The position numbers and the translations under genes were made by a program. The notes under the pieces were generated by a model. It saw only the letters and a list, made by a program, of their open reading frames with translations, did not search any database and had not been told where the DNA came from. Below, in pieces: positions 25,946 through 33,551 of a DNA stretch of 64,000 bases. The DNA is from Arcobacter sp. (GTDB taxonomy: Bacteria > Campylobacterota > Campylobacteria > Campylobacterales > Arcobacteraceae). Each line of letters opens with the position of its first letter. Position 1 is the first letter of the stretch. The DNA lies in NCBI GenBank assembly GCA_020048055.1, contig JAIFNA010000007.1, positions 62,001 through 126,000 on the forward strand. The letters are read 5' to 3'.

Positions 25946-25994
25946 CTTCTTCTCCTTTAAATTATATTTTAACTTATTTGGTAAAAATTTCAAT

Positions 25995-26092
25995 TCAAAA
26001 TATATTGTATAAACGATTCTGCAACGGAAGGGTCATCATCTTTGATGATGGGGTACCCACCGTGAAGCCTTAGTACATACAATATATTTTGA
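25995..26092 (-). repeat. 98-base structured inverted-repeat element, copy 1
   Basis: It is bounded by perfect 16-base inverted repeats (TCAAAATATATTGTAT and its complement). Read on the minus strand it contains CTAAGGCTTCACGGTGGGTA, an inner hairpin CATCATC-AAA-GATGATG flanked by GGGT/ACCC, and then CGTTGCAGAATCG. Copy 2 at 42773-42869 shares both conserved blocks but has different inner and outer stems that still pair. It lies between the GNAT and DUF683 genes in the direction of transcription. Confidence 0.8.
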
Positions 26093-26113
26093 CTTGAAAC
26101 AACTCACACTTTT

Positions 26114-26920
26114 TCAAAACCCATAAACCATCTCCAAATTGATATTAGGCTTTTCATTTTTGTAAAGCAACTTATAACCACTTTCAAATTTGAAGTTGTA
26201 GCTTTCATACAACTCTTTTATCTCCAAAATATCTGCTGGGATAAAAGCTATCAAAATCTTCAAACCTCTATGATAAATCACCCCACGAAGTAATTTTTCA
26301 GCATCATCAAATGCACCATCATCCATAATCCAAGGGGAGATTTTGATGATTGCTTTATCGATGGCATAAGAGTGTTGAAAACCAAATTTTGTAGAAAGTA
26401 AGAGGGAAGATGGCTTTGCAATTTTTGTTATAAAATCAACTCTATCTTCATTAAATGCCAAAAAATCGATTTGTTTGACTATCGGAAGATAGTTTTCATT
26501 TGAGATATGTTTTCCCATAGCATTTGTGAAGTTAAAAACTGCACCACCTTTATAAGTAGCTTTGAGAAAATTTCCATACTGGCTAAATCCAAAATTGGAA
26601 AATATATCAATCTCATCACTTTTTGCTAAAAAGAGGATAGTTTTTGTAGTCGATACATTTTTAAAAAAGAGGGTAATGATTCGCTCTCTGATGGTTTTAT
26701 TTACATGGGAAAGGTAGGCAAAATTATTGATAAGTATCGTATGATCTAAACTCATAGCAGTGAGTATTCCTACTAAACTTTCTTTCTCATATATCCCATA
26801 ACAGAGGCTTTTATCCTCTTCAAAGGCTTTTAAAATACTATTTTTATCGAGCAATATTTTAGAAGAAAGAGTTTCTAAATCTTTCTCTAAACTATCTTTT
26901 CTTATCCAACCTACGAACAT
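26114..26920 (-). CDS. GNAT-type acetyltransferase-like protein
   Basis: 268 residues with a two-domain GNAT layout: 'LCYGIYEKESLVGILTAM' (beta4 strand) and 'TILFLAKSDEIDIFSNFGFSQYGNFLKATYKGG' in the first half, then a C-terminal repeat ending 'LKILIAFIPADILEIKELYESYNFKFESGYKLLY', which resembles the YitH/HolE-type C-domain. No substrate can be assigned. The start overlaps nifV by 10 bases, so it is co-translated with homocitrate synthase. Acylation of a cofactor ligand is a speculative idea. Confidence 0.7.
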   Translation of the reverse strand: MFVGWIRKDSLEKDLETLSSKILLDKNSILKAFEEDKSLCYGIYEKESLVGILTAMSLDHTILINNFAYLSHVNKTIRERIITLFFKNVSTTKTILFLAKSDEIDIFSNFGFSQYGNFLKATYKGGAVFNFTNAMGKHISNENYLPIVKQIDFLAFNEDRVDFITKIAKPSSLLLSTKFGFQHSYAIDKAIIKISPWIMDDGAFDDAEKLLRGVIYHRGLKILIAFIPADILEIKELYESYNFKFESGYKLLYKNEKPNINLEMVYGF

Positions 26921-28017
26921 AGATACAACTCTTTAAGTTCAAGTGGTTCCATCACTTTTTTCCTTGAAGTGACGATAGCTCTTATTTTTGGGAGTATCTC
27001 ATCTATTTTTGCATTATCTGGAGTTATTCCTAAGCTATTAAGATGGTACAAAATTGTTGAACTTCCACTATGCTTTCCGATTGGAAAATATCGATGAAGC
27101 CCAACTTCAAGGGGGCTAAAAGCCTCATAAGCACTATTGTTTTTTAGCATCCCATTCATATGAATTCCAGATTCGTGAGAGAAGATATATTCCCCAACAA
27201 TAGGGGAGTTTTTGTCGATGGGTTTATTGGAAGCCTCACTTACTAGATGGACGAGTTTTTGAAGTCTATCAGAGTGGATAACCCTTTTTTCATTAAACTG
27301 GTGGGTTAAACTCATCAAAACTTGCTCAAAACTAGCATTTCCAGCCCGCTCCCCTAGACCAATAACTGTTGTATTAACGCTAAATGCACCAGCTTCAATC
27401 CCCGCTATCGAGGTTGCAGTTCCCATCCCAAAGTCATTGTGGGTGTGCATTTCAATTGGGAGAAGATTTAAACTTGTAAGATAGGAGATATTTTGGAAAG
27501 TTGTATTTGGAGTCAATATACCAATAGTATCGCAGTACCTGAATCTATCAGCGCCTAAATTTTTTGCAAATTTCATAATATCAGCTAAAAAAGGAAGTTC
27601 ACTTCGACTTGCATCTTCTGCTCCAACACAGACAAAAAGACCCTCTCTTTTTGCCAGCTTGATGGTATTTTGAAGGTTTATGTAAAGTTCATCAACTCCA
27701 CCTTTGAGTTTCAAATCAATCAAAAGTTTTGATACAGGGATAGATAAATCAACAGCTTTTACTCCACAATTAAGTGATGCGTGGAGGTCACTCATCGTCG
27801 CACGATTCCAACTCATAATCTGTAAAGGAAGTCCAAGATTTAAAATCTCTTTTAACTCCTCTTGCTCTTTTTTCCCCATGGCAGGAATCCCAACTTCAAG
27901 TTCATCCGCTCCAGATTCATAGAGTAAAGTAGCAATTTTGAGCTTTTCATCTAAAGTAAAAGATACATAAGGTGCTTGTTCACCATCTCTTAGTGTTGTA
28001 TCATTTATAATTGCCAT
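26911..28017 (-). CDS. nifV: Homocitrate synthase NifV
   Basis: 368 residues; condenses acetyl-CoA and 2-oxoglutarate to (R)-homocitrate, the organic ligand of FeMo-co. The DRE-TIM barrel signature is at the N-terminus ('INDTTLRDGEQAPYVSFT'). The second signature with metal-binding His is 'EMHTHNDFGMGTATSIAGIEAGA', followed by 'TVIGLGERAGNASFEQVLM', and 'FSHESGIHMNGMLKN' holds the HxH-type ligand. The length fits NifV rather than the longer LeuA. It has its own sigma-54 promoter. Confidence 0.93.
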   Translation of the reverse strand: MAIINDTTLRDGEQAPYVSFTLDEKLKIATLLYESGADELEVGIPAMGKKEQEELKEILNLGLPLQIMSWNRATMSDLHASLNCGVKAVDLSIPVSKLLIDLKLKGGVDELYINLQNTIKLAKREGLFVCVGAEDASRSELPFLADIMKFAKNLGADRFRYCDTIGILTPNTTFQNISYLTSLNLLPIEMHTHNDFGMGTATSIAGIEAGAFSVNTTVIGLGERAGNASFEQVLMSLTHQFNEKRVIHSDRLQKLVHLVSEASNKPIDKNSPIVGEYIFSHESGIHMNGMLKNNSAYEAFSPLEVGLHRYFPIGKHSGSSTILYHLNSLGITPDNAKIDEILPKIRAIVTSRKKVMEPLELKELYLCS

Positions 28018-28067
28018 AATTATTTTCCTTCAAAACCTAGATTATTACGTGTATCGTTTTAATACAA

Positions 28068-28083
28068 TGCAAAATCTATTCCA
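28068..28083 (-). promoter_or_regulatory. Sigma-54 promoter for nifV
   Basis: On the minus strand TGGAATAGATTTTGCATT has GG (complement of 28081-28082) and GC (complement of 28069-28070) exactly 10 bases apart, with a TTTTGCA -12 core. It is very close to the SIR2-clpX promoter TTGGAATAAATCTTGCAT. The nifV ATG lies about 50 bases downstream. Confidence 0.75.
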
Positions 28084-28129
28084 TTTTATTTTGCAAAATG
28101 ACAATAGTTGTTTAATTATTTAATAAAAT

Positions 28130-28459
28130 TTATGTTTTACAGCTAAAACAATATATTTGGTCTTTACAATTTTCACAAGCTGGAGCTGTTTCGTTGATGC
28201 TATCGTAGATAAATTTTTTCCACAATTTCTCTTTTGGTTTGATTTTAGAAAGTATTGGAAAATTTTCATTCATATATCTTCCCATCTCTGTCCTACTACT
28301 AAATCCTAAATCTTCATAGAGATGATTTTGCATCAAAGAGATTTTTGCAATATGTGGAGCAATGTGTTCTTTGGAATACAAATCAACAGCATAATCTGAT
28401 AAAAAATCTGCTACTTTTTGTTCTAATATTTTTAAAGATTTTTTATTTTCAAGGTTCAT
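28130..28459 (-). CDS. nifQ: NifQ family molybdenum-trafficking protein
   Basis: 109 residues, shorter than typical NifQ (~165-200). The NifQ C-terminal half is clear: 'NHLYEDLGFSSRTEMGRYMNENFPIL' matches HLWQDLGL.NR.ELS.LM...FP.L, 'KLWKKFIYD' matches MKWKKFFY, and the Cys cluster C95-x2-C98-x5-C104-x2-C107 is at the end. NifQ carries a Mo-Fe-S cluster to NifEN/NifH. The start at 28459 follows GGAGG at 5 bases. The in-frame ATG at 28471 contains that ribosome site. It lies before the nifV promoter. Confidence 0.82.
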   Translation of the reverse strand: MNLENKKSLKILEQKVADFLSDYAVDLYSKEHIAPHIAKISLMQNHLYEDLGFSSRTEMGRYMNENFPILSKIKPKEKLWKKFIYDSINETAPACENCKDQIYCFSCKT

Positions 28460-28491
28460 AGTATCCTCCATTTAACTCTTAGTTATTAACC

Positions 28492-29709
28492 CTACAAAGT
28501 CATCTCCACCATTTTTCCATTGACAATTTCACCAAACTCCACACCAAAACTATAACAATCAAACAATTCCTCTTTTGTAGGTATAAGTTTAATTTTTAAA
28601 GGTTCTAACGGCACTCTAAATTTTAAAGATTTAAGACGATGTTGAATCATATCTTGTGCTTCTCCACTCCATCCATAAGAGCCAAAACATCCACCAAATT
28701 TCCCTTTTTTCTCTAAAAGCATCATGCAAGAAAGCAAATCCCAAATAGGTTTAGGTGCATCACCATTTATTGTTGGTGTTCCTAAAACAATTCCTGTACT
28801 CTCTTCTAAAATAGTGAGCATATTTTGCTCATCCAAGGCAGTTAAATCATAAATATTCGCAATGATATTTTCATTAACCTCTATCCCATCATAAATACTT
28901 TGTGCCATCTCTTTTGTATTTTTATAACTTGTGACATAAAAAATGGAAACAATCTTTTTACCATGAAGCCTATCCTCTTTACTACTCCACTCTTTGTAAA
29001 GCTCTATATATTTTTTTGGTTTATTTCGTAAAATGGGTCCATGAAGTGTACAAATTTTATCAATTTGAAATTGCTCATAAAGTTTGATAGCATTCAATGC
29101 ATCGCTTTTAAATGGTCGCATAATATGGTCATAATAGTATTTAAAAGCATAACTAAAATCCCCAACCAAATCATCAAAAAGCCTACTGTCATAATAGTGA
29201 CTTCCAAAAACATCCCCACTAAAGAGGATCATATCTTCTACAAGATAACTGCTCATAGTCTCTGGCCAATGGAGATTTGGTGTACTTAAAAATTTAAAAG
29301 TTTTATCTCCAAGTTGTAATTCTTTATTTGTCCAAACCGTTTCAAAATCCATCTTTGCTGATTTTGTGATAGATTTTAGCATCGGAGTTGCCATAGGAGA
29401 GATAAGAATTTTTGCATTTGAAGCTCTTTTGTAAAGGTTTGCCAAAGCTCCAGAATGGTCTGGTTCTAAATGATGCATAATAATATATTTGATATCTTCA
29501 TATTTGCATATAGATTCAATATTTTTAAAAAACTGCTCTTCAAATTCCTCTTTTACAGTGTCTAGTATCACTACTCCTTGTGAAGTTTTGACTAGATATG
29601 CATTATAAGTTGTCCCGTTAGCTGTTTTCATAATGATATCAAATGTTCTGATATCTTTGTCACTTACACCTATGTAGTAAATATTTCTTTTAATTTCAAG
29701 TGCATTCAT
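28492..29709 (-). CDS. A-type flavoprotein (FprA, O2/NO reductase)
   Basis: 405 residues. An N-terminal metallo-beta-lactamase-like di-iron domain has H-x-E-x-D-H in 'IIMHHLEPDHSGALANL', and later ligands in 'FSGDVFGSH' and 'LHGPIL'. A C-terminal flavodoxin domain begins near 'IVSIFYVTSYKNTKEMAQSI' and contains 'GTPTINGDAPKPIW' and 'GSYGWSGEA'. Such proteins reduce O2 or NO to harmless products. By inference it protects nitrogenase. The ATG overlaps the upstream nifX stop (ATGA). A TTG at 29733 is an unlikely alternative. Confidence 0.88.
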   Translation of the reverse strand: MNALEIKRNIYYIGVSDKDIRTFDIIMKTANGTTYNAYLVKTSQGVVILDTVKEEFEEQFFKNIESICKYEDIKYIIMHHLEPDHSGALANLYKRASNAKILISPMATPMLKSITKSAKMDFETVWTNKELQLGDKTFKFLSTPNLHWPETMSSYLVEDMILFSGDVFGSHYYDSRLFDDLVGDFSYAFKYYYDHIMRPFKSDALNAIKLYEQFQIDKICTLHGPILRNKPKKYIELYKEWSSKEDRLHGKKIVSIFYVTSYKNTKEMAQSIYDGIEVNENIIANIYDLTALDEQNMLTILEESTGIVLGTPTINGDAPKPIWDLLSCMMLLEKKGKFGGCFGSYGWSGEAQDMIQHRLKSLKFRVPLEPLKIKLIPTKEELFDCYSFGVEFGEIVNGKMVEMTL

Positions 29710-30068
29710 TTTAAAAGAATTCTTTGTAACCAAAGAGGTGGATTATTATTGATAAGTTTTCTAAAAGAAACCAGAACATCTATTATTTTTTCATTTTCAA
29801 CTGATGATTTCATAGGATAAATTCCACAAGTTTTTACCATATTTGCAGCTTTTGGACCAATTTGAGCAACATAAACGATATCACTATTCTCTAGGCAATT
29901 TATTTTATATTCAAGCTTATCTACCTCTTCTTCAAATTTGAGGGAACTATCCACTTCGCTCACTAGACTATAATCATGTTGGTCTACTTCATAAATATAA
30001 AATTTTTCACACCATCCAAAGTGTTCATTGACCGTAATGCCATCTTTTGAAGCAAATGCAATTCTCAT
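29706..30068 (-). CDS. nifX: NifX-type FeMo-co binding protein, second copy
   Basis: 120 residues of the NifX/NafY fold: 'RIAFASKDGITVNEHFGWCEKFYIYEV' with the cofactor-contact His in NEHFG, 'DIVYVAQIGPKAANMVKTCGIYPM', and closing 'NNNPPLWLQRI'. It is similar in length and layout to the NifX at 18381, but here a Cys follows the HFG motif. It lies between the Sel1-NifU fusion and the flavoprotein, overlapping the latter by 4 bases. It may carry NifB-co or a later intermediate. Confidence 0.88.
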   Translation of the reverse strand: MRIAFASKDGITVNEHFGWCEKFYIYEVDQHDYSLVSEVDSSLKFEEEVDKLEYKINCLENSDIVYVAQIGPKAANMVKTCGIYPMKSSVENEKIIDVLVSFRKLINNNPPLWLQRILLK

Positions 30069-30078
30069 AATCTATCCT

Positions 30079-30831
30079 TTAGATAATATATATTCTTATA
30101 TTTTCATCTATCACTTGACTGAGTGTCGTTTTTATAAGCTCATAAGTGCTTGTAGCACCTAAGCTACATCCTGCACAATTTCCAAGATACGCAAGTCTTA
30201 ATTCAATATTTGGCTCATTTTTGTATTGTAAAACAGTGATATTTCCACCATCCTTGATAAGAATTGGTTTGATATATCTATCTAGGGCATCATCCACGAG
30301 AGCCATTTGTTCCTCATATGATTTTGTTCTAAATTGGACATTTGGTTCACAATTATCATTCACAGGTTTATCAACCCCACCCATTTGGGTTTGTGCAACT
30401 GGATGACCATCAAGTGCAGCACGAAGCATACAATCAAACCCTTCTTTTACAGTTTCAAGGTTTGTTCTATCTTTAAGAAGTAAGAGCGCTAATCTAAAGT
30501 TTGCATTTTGATGATTTTTTGCAGTTGCTTTTCTAAAATAATAGAGTGCTTTTTCCATATCCTCTACTACTCCAATAGCACTTTGATACATCAAAGCAAG
30601 ATTATAATTTGCTGAGTCATTATCAAATTTTGCACCTTTTAAAAAGTACTCATGTGCTGTTTGCAAATTTTTTGTTACCCCCTCACCTTTAAGATACATC
30701 AATCCAAGATTTGTCATAGCTTGGTCATCATCATATGAAGCCAAATGTTTCCAAATTTGAAGTGCAGTGTTATAATCTCTAGCTCTATAAGCTTTAAGAG
30801 CTGCAAAATTAGTGATATTTGTATTGCTCAT
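30079..30831 (-). CDS. Sel1-repeat/NifU C-terminal domain fusion
   Basis: 250 residues. Residues ~10-150 are Sel1/TPR-like repeats ('ALQIWKHLASYDDDQAMTNLGLMYLKGEGV', 'ALYYFRKATAKNHQNANFRLALLLL', written here as A-x-x-x-L-G-x-x-Y/L-x-x-G units). Residues ~175-250 are an Nfu domain with 'YIKPILIKDGGNITVLQY' and the cluster motif 'NCAGCSLGATSTYELI' (CxxC). By inference it is an Fe-S scaffold or carrier with a protein-docking arm. No NifU N-terminal domain or NifS is in the window. I chose the ATG at 30831, 6 bases after AAGGA. The ATG at 30834 is adjacent and overlaps the upstream stop. Confidence 0.82.
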   Translation of the reverse strand: MSNTNITNFAALKAYRARDYNTALQIWKHLASYDDDQAMTNLGLMYLKGEGVTKNLQTAHEYFLKGAKFDNDSANYNLALMYQSAIGVVEDMEKALYYFRKATAKNHQNANFRLALLLLKDRTNLETVKEGFDCMLRAALDGHPVAQTQMGGVDKPVNDNCEPNVQFRTKSYEEQMALVDDALDRYIKPILIKDGGNITVLQYKNEPNIELRLAYLGNCAGCSLGATSTYELIKTTLSQVIDENIRIYII

Positions 30832-30833
30832 CA

Positions 30834-31217
30834 TTATTCCTTGCATCCGCATTTACAAGACTCTGCTCCACTGTTGAGCAAAGTTTTGTAGTTTGTGGCG
30901 TCTAATTTTATAAATTTATTATCTAAGAATTTAAAAAAAATTTCATCAATAGTATTTGTTTTACTATCTGCTTTATACACGGCTATATTGTTTTCTAAAC
31001 AATTTATATAAACTCCTTCCCCCATATGGTAAAAAATTGTTGCAGTAACATTGTATTTGGATAAAAAACTGGCTATTTCTAATCCATTCCCTTCTTTTTC
31101 ATTTTTTATAACCCTAAAGTTTCCATCTATTTCATCAAGAAGTGCAAAAAATGGAACATTTCCAAATAAATCTGAGATAGTAGTTGAAGTACTATTTGAT
31201 ATAGGTATCGCTAACAT
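30834..31217 (-). CDS. NifX/NifB-C-terminal-like protein with Cys-rich tail
   Basis: 127 residues of the dinitrogenase cofactor-binding fold. 'ISNSTSTTISDLFGNVPFFALLDEIDG' matches the start of the family with D-L-F-G in place of H-F-G, so the cofactor-contact His is absent. 'ATIFYHMGEGVYINCLENNIAVYKA' follows. The C-terminus 'ESCKCGCKE' has three Cys in CxCxC form. It is first in the leftward operon behind a full leader-family copy. Its function is unknown, perhaps cluster delivery to the NifU-like protein encoded next. Confidence 0.75.
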   Translation of the reverse strand: MLAIPISNSTSTTISDLFGNVPFFALLDEIDGNFRVIKNEKEGNGLEIASFLSKYNVTATIFYHMGEGVYINCLENNIAVYKADSKTNTIDEIFFKFLDNKFIKLDATNYKTLLNSGAESCKCGCKE

Positions 31218-31400
31218 TTAAAATCCTTTTAAAATGTCCCATAAAAGGTGCCTAAAAAATTAATATTTTTTCAGGGAACCTTAAAAGGGACTTATTGTTT
31301 AATGCCTACTTTTTACAGATTGAGTAAATCAATTTTCAAGTAGCCTTGTGCTTGTACTCTCTTTGAGAAATCCTAAAGGGAAAAAGAATTTTCCTTTTAT
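31218..31400 (-). promoter_or_regulatory. nif leader family copy 2 (minus strand)
   Basis: Read on the minus strand: hairpin A AAAGGAAAA...TTTTCCCTTT (31374-31398), the link TTTAGGATTTCTC, a shared CAAGCACA stretch, hairpin B from GCTACTT to AAGTAGGC, then a hairpin-C equivalent (CACCTTTTATGGGAC) and AAAAGGA before the ATG. The CCTTTTATG and CATTTTAAAAGG arms can pair over the ribosome site. It is more diverged than copies 3-5. No GG-N10-GC promoter was found for this operon. Confidence 0.65.
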
Positions 31401-31448
31401 TTTCTATTTAATATTCAATATCTATTCCGCTATATCAAAAATCAGATT

Positions 31449-31466
31449 TAGGAACACTATTTGCAT
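31449..31466 (+). promoter_or_regulatory. Sigma-54 promoter for nifE
   Basis: TAGGAACACTATTTGCATC: GG at 31451-31452 and GC at 31463-31464 are 10 bases apart, with the -24 half GGAACAC identical to that of nifH. The nifE ATG lies 38 bases downstream of the -12 element. This rules out the earlier in-frame start at 31461, which is inside the promoter. Confidence 0.82.
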
Positions 31467-31502
31467 CTTTATATAAAGATTAATTGGTTGGAGATACTTA
31501 TA

Positions 31503-32852
31503 ATGGCAATGGTAAATAAAAAACAAATCAAAGAACTTCTCAATGAATCAGCTTGTGCATCGAATGAGAAAAAAAAATCAAGTTGTGACAAACCAAAACC
31601 AGGAGCAAGTAGTGGTGGTTGTGCCTTTGAAGGAGCTCAAATAGCCCTTTTCCCTTTTGCGGATGTTGTCCATCTTGTCCATTCTCCAGCGACTTGTTTA
31701 GGAGCTTCGTGGGAGACGAGAGCAACTCCTAGTAGCTGGAAAGGTGAAAATAACACTTATATGGGTTATTGTACGGATGTCACTACAAATGATGTAATTT
31801 TTGGTGGAAATAAAAAGCTAGAAGATTCTATCGAATACATCATACAAACAAAAAGCCCAAAAGCTATCTTTGTTTATGAAACTTGTGTTACTGCTATGAT
31901 TGGAGATGATATGGATGATATCGGTAGAAGAATGCAAAAAAAACATAATATCCCAGTTGTCATCATCCATAGCCCAGGATTTGTGGGGAGTAAAAACCTA
32001 GGGAGCAGACTTGGTGGTGAAGCTGTTTTAGAGCAACTTATTGGTACTCGTGAACCAGAATCTATCCATCTGTATGGGATAAACTTGATAGGGGAATACA
32101 ATGTCACAGGTGATATGTGGCAGTACATTCCAATACTAGAGCGTATTGGGATAAAAGTGATTTCAACTCTATCAGGTGATGGAAGGTTAGAAAATATCCA
32201 AATGGCACATCGTGCCAAACTCAATGTCATCGTATGTGCAAAATCACTTATCACTTTGGTGCGAAAAATGGAAGAGCAATATAACATCCCTCATGTATCT
32301 GTTTCATTTTATGGGAAAAGAGACACATCAAATGCGATTATGACTATCGTAGAAGCTTTTCAAGATGAAAAACTCATAACAAAAGCAAAAGAGATTATCA
32401 AAGAAGAGGAGGCAAAACTAGAACTTGCACTCCTTCCGTACAGAAAAATACTTGCTGGTAAAAAAGCTATCTTAAATACTGGTGGTAATAAATCATGGTC
32501 GATAGCTTCAGCCCTGCAAGATATAGGGATAGAAGTAGTTGCTACAAGTGTTGCCAAAGCTACTTTGGAAGATATTGAAATAGCAAAAAGTTATGTCAAC
32601 ATCCTTATGAAGTCTCCTGCAAATGAACAAGCAAAACTTATTGATGAACATAATGTTGATATCCTACTTGCAGGTGGAAGAAGTCTTTATACTGCTATCA
32701 AAAAGAAAATCGCTTTTGTGGATGTCAATCAAGAGAAACACATCAGTTATGGTGCATATACAGGACTTGTCAGCATGGCAAAAGATGTTTGCAGTGCTGT
32801 TCAAAATCCAGTTTTTAGGGTTGTTGGTACAAAAGCACCATGGGAAGAATAG
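31503..32852 (+). CDS. nifE: Nitrogenase cofactor scaffold protein NifE
   Basis: 449 residues; partner of NifN in the FeMo-co assembly scaffold. 'GGCAFEGAQIALFPFADVVHLVHSPATCLGASWETR' region gives the two Cys regions homologous to the NifD P-cluster ligands (key residues G-C-A-F and T-C-L-G). The third Cys lies in 'FVYETCVTAMIGDDMDDI', and 'AILNTGGNKSWSIASALQDIG' is typical of NifE. The N-terminus has a Cys pair ('ESACASNEKKKSSCDKP'). The start at 31503 follows GGAG and lies downstream of the sigma-54 promoter. Confidence 0.94.
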   Translation: MAMVNKKQIKELLNESACASNEKKKSSCDKPKPGASSGGCAFEGAQIALFPFADVVHLVHSPATCLGASWETRATPSSWKGENNTYMGYCTDVTTNDVIFGGNKKLEDSIEYIIQTKSPKAIFVYETCVTAMIGDDMDDIGRRMQKKHNIPVVIIHSPGFVGSKNLGSRLGGEAVLEQLIGTREPESIHLYGINLIGEYNVTGDMWQYIPILERIGIKVISTLSGDGRLENIQMAHRAKLNVIVCAKSLITLVRKMEEQYNIPHVSVSFYGKRDTSNAIMTIVEAFQDEKLITKAKEIIKEEEAKLELALLPYRKILAGKKAILNTGGNKSWSIASALQDIGIEVVATSVAKATLEDIEIAKSYVNILMKSPANEQAKLIDEHNVDILLAGGRSLYTAIKKKIAFVDVNQEKHISYGAYTGLVSMAKDVCSAVQNPVFRVVGTKAPWEE

Positions 32853-32904
32853 AAAAGGAACAGTAGTTGCATTAGCTATATTGTTAAGAAAATGTTAGAA
32901 AAAA

Positions 32905-33002
32905 TCAAGAAAAGCGAATTTATTCGTGTTTTAGGTTTGTCTATTGAAAAGTAGAAATTCAACAATATGTCCATTTAAAATTAGGACAATTTAAAAGGAG
33001 TA
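32905..33002 (+). promoter_or_regulatory. nif leader family copy 3 (before fdxN), compact form
   Basis: Hairpin A is CGAAT/ATTCG (near 32914-32927), the link is TTTTAGGTTTG, and hairpin B is the short TCTA...TAGA (32940-32954). Hairpin C is GTCC (32969-32972) with GGAC (32984-32987), then AAAAGGAG. All modules are present in the same order but with shorter stems than in the nifB, ORF119 and nifT leaders. Confidence 0.7.
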
Positions 33003-33007
33003 ATGAT

Positions 33008-33382
33008 ATGTCGGTATTAATAACAGAAAGTTGCATCAATTGTGATGCTTGTATAGATGAATGCCCAGCGACAGCGATAGTAAGTTCGGATGAAGCACCA
33101 ATAGATAGCGAATATACATATATAAAACCAGAAAATTGCATAGAGTGCGTAGATGCCAGCATTCCAAAATGTGTCGATGTTTGTCCAACAGAGGGTTGTA
33201 TAGTTTGGGATATGCCTTATACTGCTGAATTTGACAGCTATTATTTACAAGGGATGGAAGATGGAAAATATGGAATCAGAGAACATAAGAAAAAAGGTCT
33301 CTTGACTCCAGCTAATCAGCCACGACCATTTAGAGAAGAAGTTAGCATAAATGATAGAGTAAAACATCTAGCTGTAAGTTAA
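33008..33382 (+). CDS. fdxN: 2[4Fe-4S] ferredoxin, FdxN type
   Basis: 124 residues. The first cluster motif is C9-x2-C12-x2-C15-x3-C19 and the second C44-x2-C47-x7-C55-x3-C59. The longer spacing in the second motif is typical of nif-linked FdxN/NifB-associated ferredoxins. The C-terminal ~55 residues ('YYLQGMEDGKYGIREHKKKG') form an extension. It lies between nifE and nifB and probably feeds electrons to NifB or nitrogenase. AAAAGGAG precedes the ATG. Confidence 0.93.
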   Translation: MSVLITESCINCDACIDECPATAIVSSDEAPIDSEYTYIKPENCIECVDASIPKCVDVCPTEGCIVWDMPYTAEFDSYYLQGMEDGKYGIREHKKKGLLTPANQPRPFREEVSINDRVKHLAVS

Positions 33383-33402
33383 GAATTATGAAATAAGAAT
33401 GT

Positions 33403-33548
33403 TAAGTCCTTTTTAAAGGGATGTTTTAAAGGGGAGAAACTGGTTTCTCCCCGTAGGATTTGCTTCTTTAGATGTGGCTTTGCCATATCGAAAAAAGAAG
33501 TCATAAAATAGTAGGTCCCTTTTAAAATGGGACATTTTAAAGGAGTAT
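33403..33548 (+). promoter_or_regulatory. nif leader family copy 4 (before nifB), with duplicated hairpin C
   Basis: Hairpin A is a GGGGAGAAAC...GTTTCTCCCC stem (33431-33452), the link is GTAGGATTT, and hairpin B runs from GCTTCTTT to AAAGAAG with inner GTGGC/GCCAT (33462-33500). Hairpin C is GTCCC (33515-33519) with GGGAC (33529-33533), then AAAGGAG (33539-33545). An extra hairpin-C-like unit, GTCC...GGGA followed by TTTTAAAGGGGAG, lies upstream at 33406-33436. Confidence 0.8.
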
Positions 33549-33551
33549 GAT

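Noticed and set aside
25995-26092. Simple rho-independent terminator
   Set aside because: The two conserved blocks shared with 42773-42869 and the complex nested stems are not explained by a terminator, although the element may also end transcripts.
31461-31502. Extended N-terminus for NifE from an in-frame codon at 31461
   Set aside because: That codon lies inside the -12 element of the sigma-54 promoter, so it cannot be in the transcript. ATG 31503 is used.
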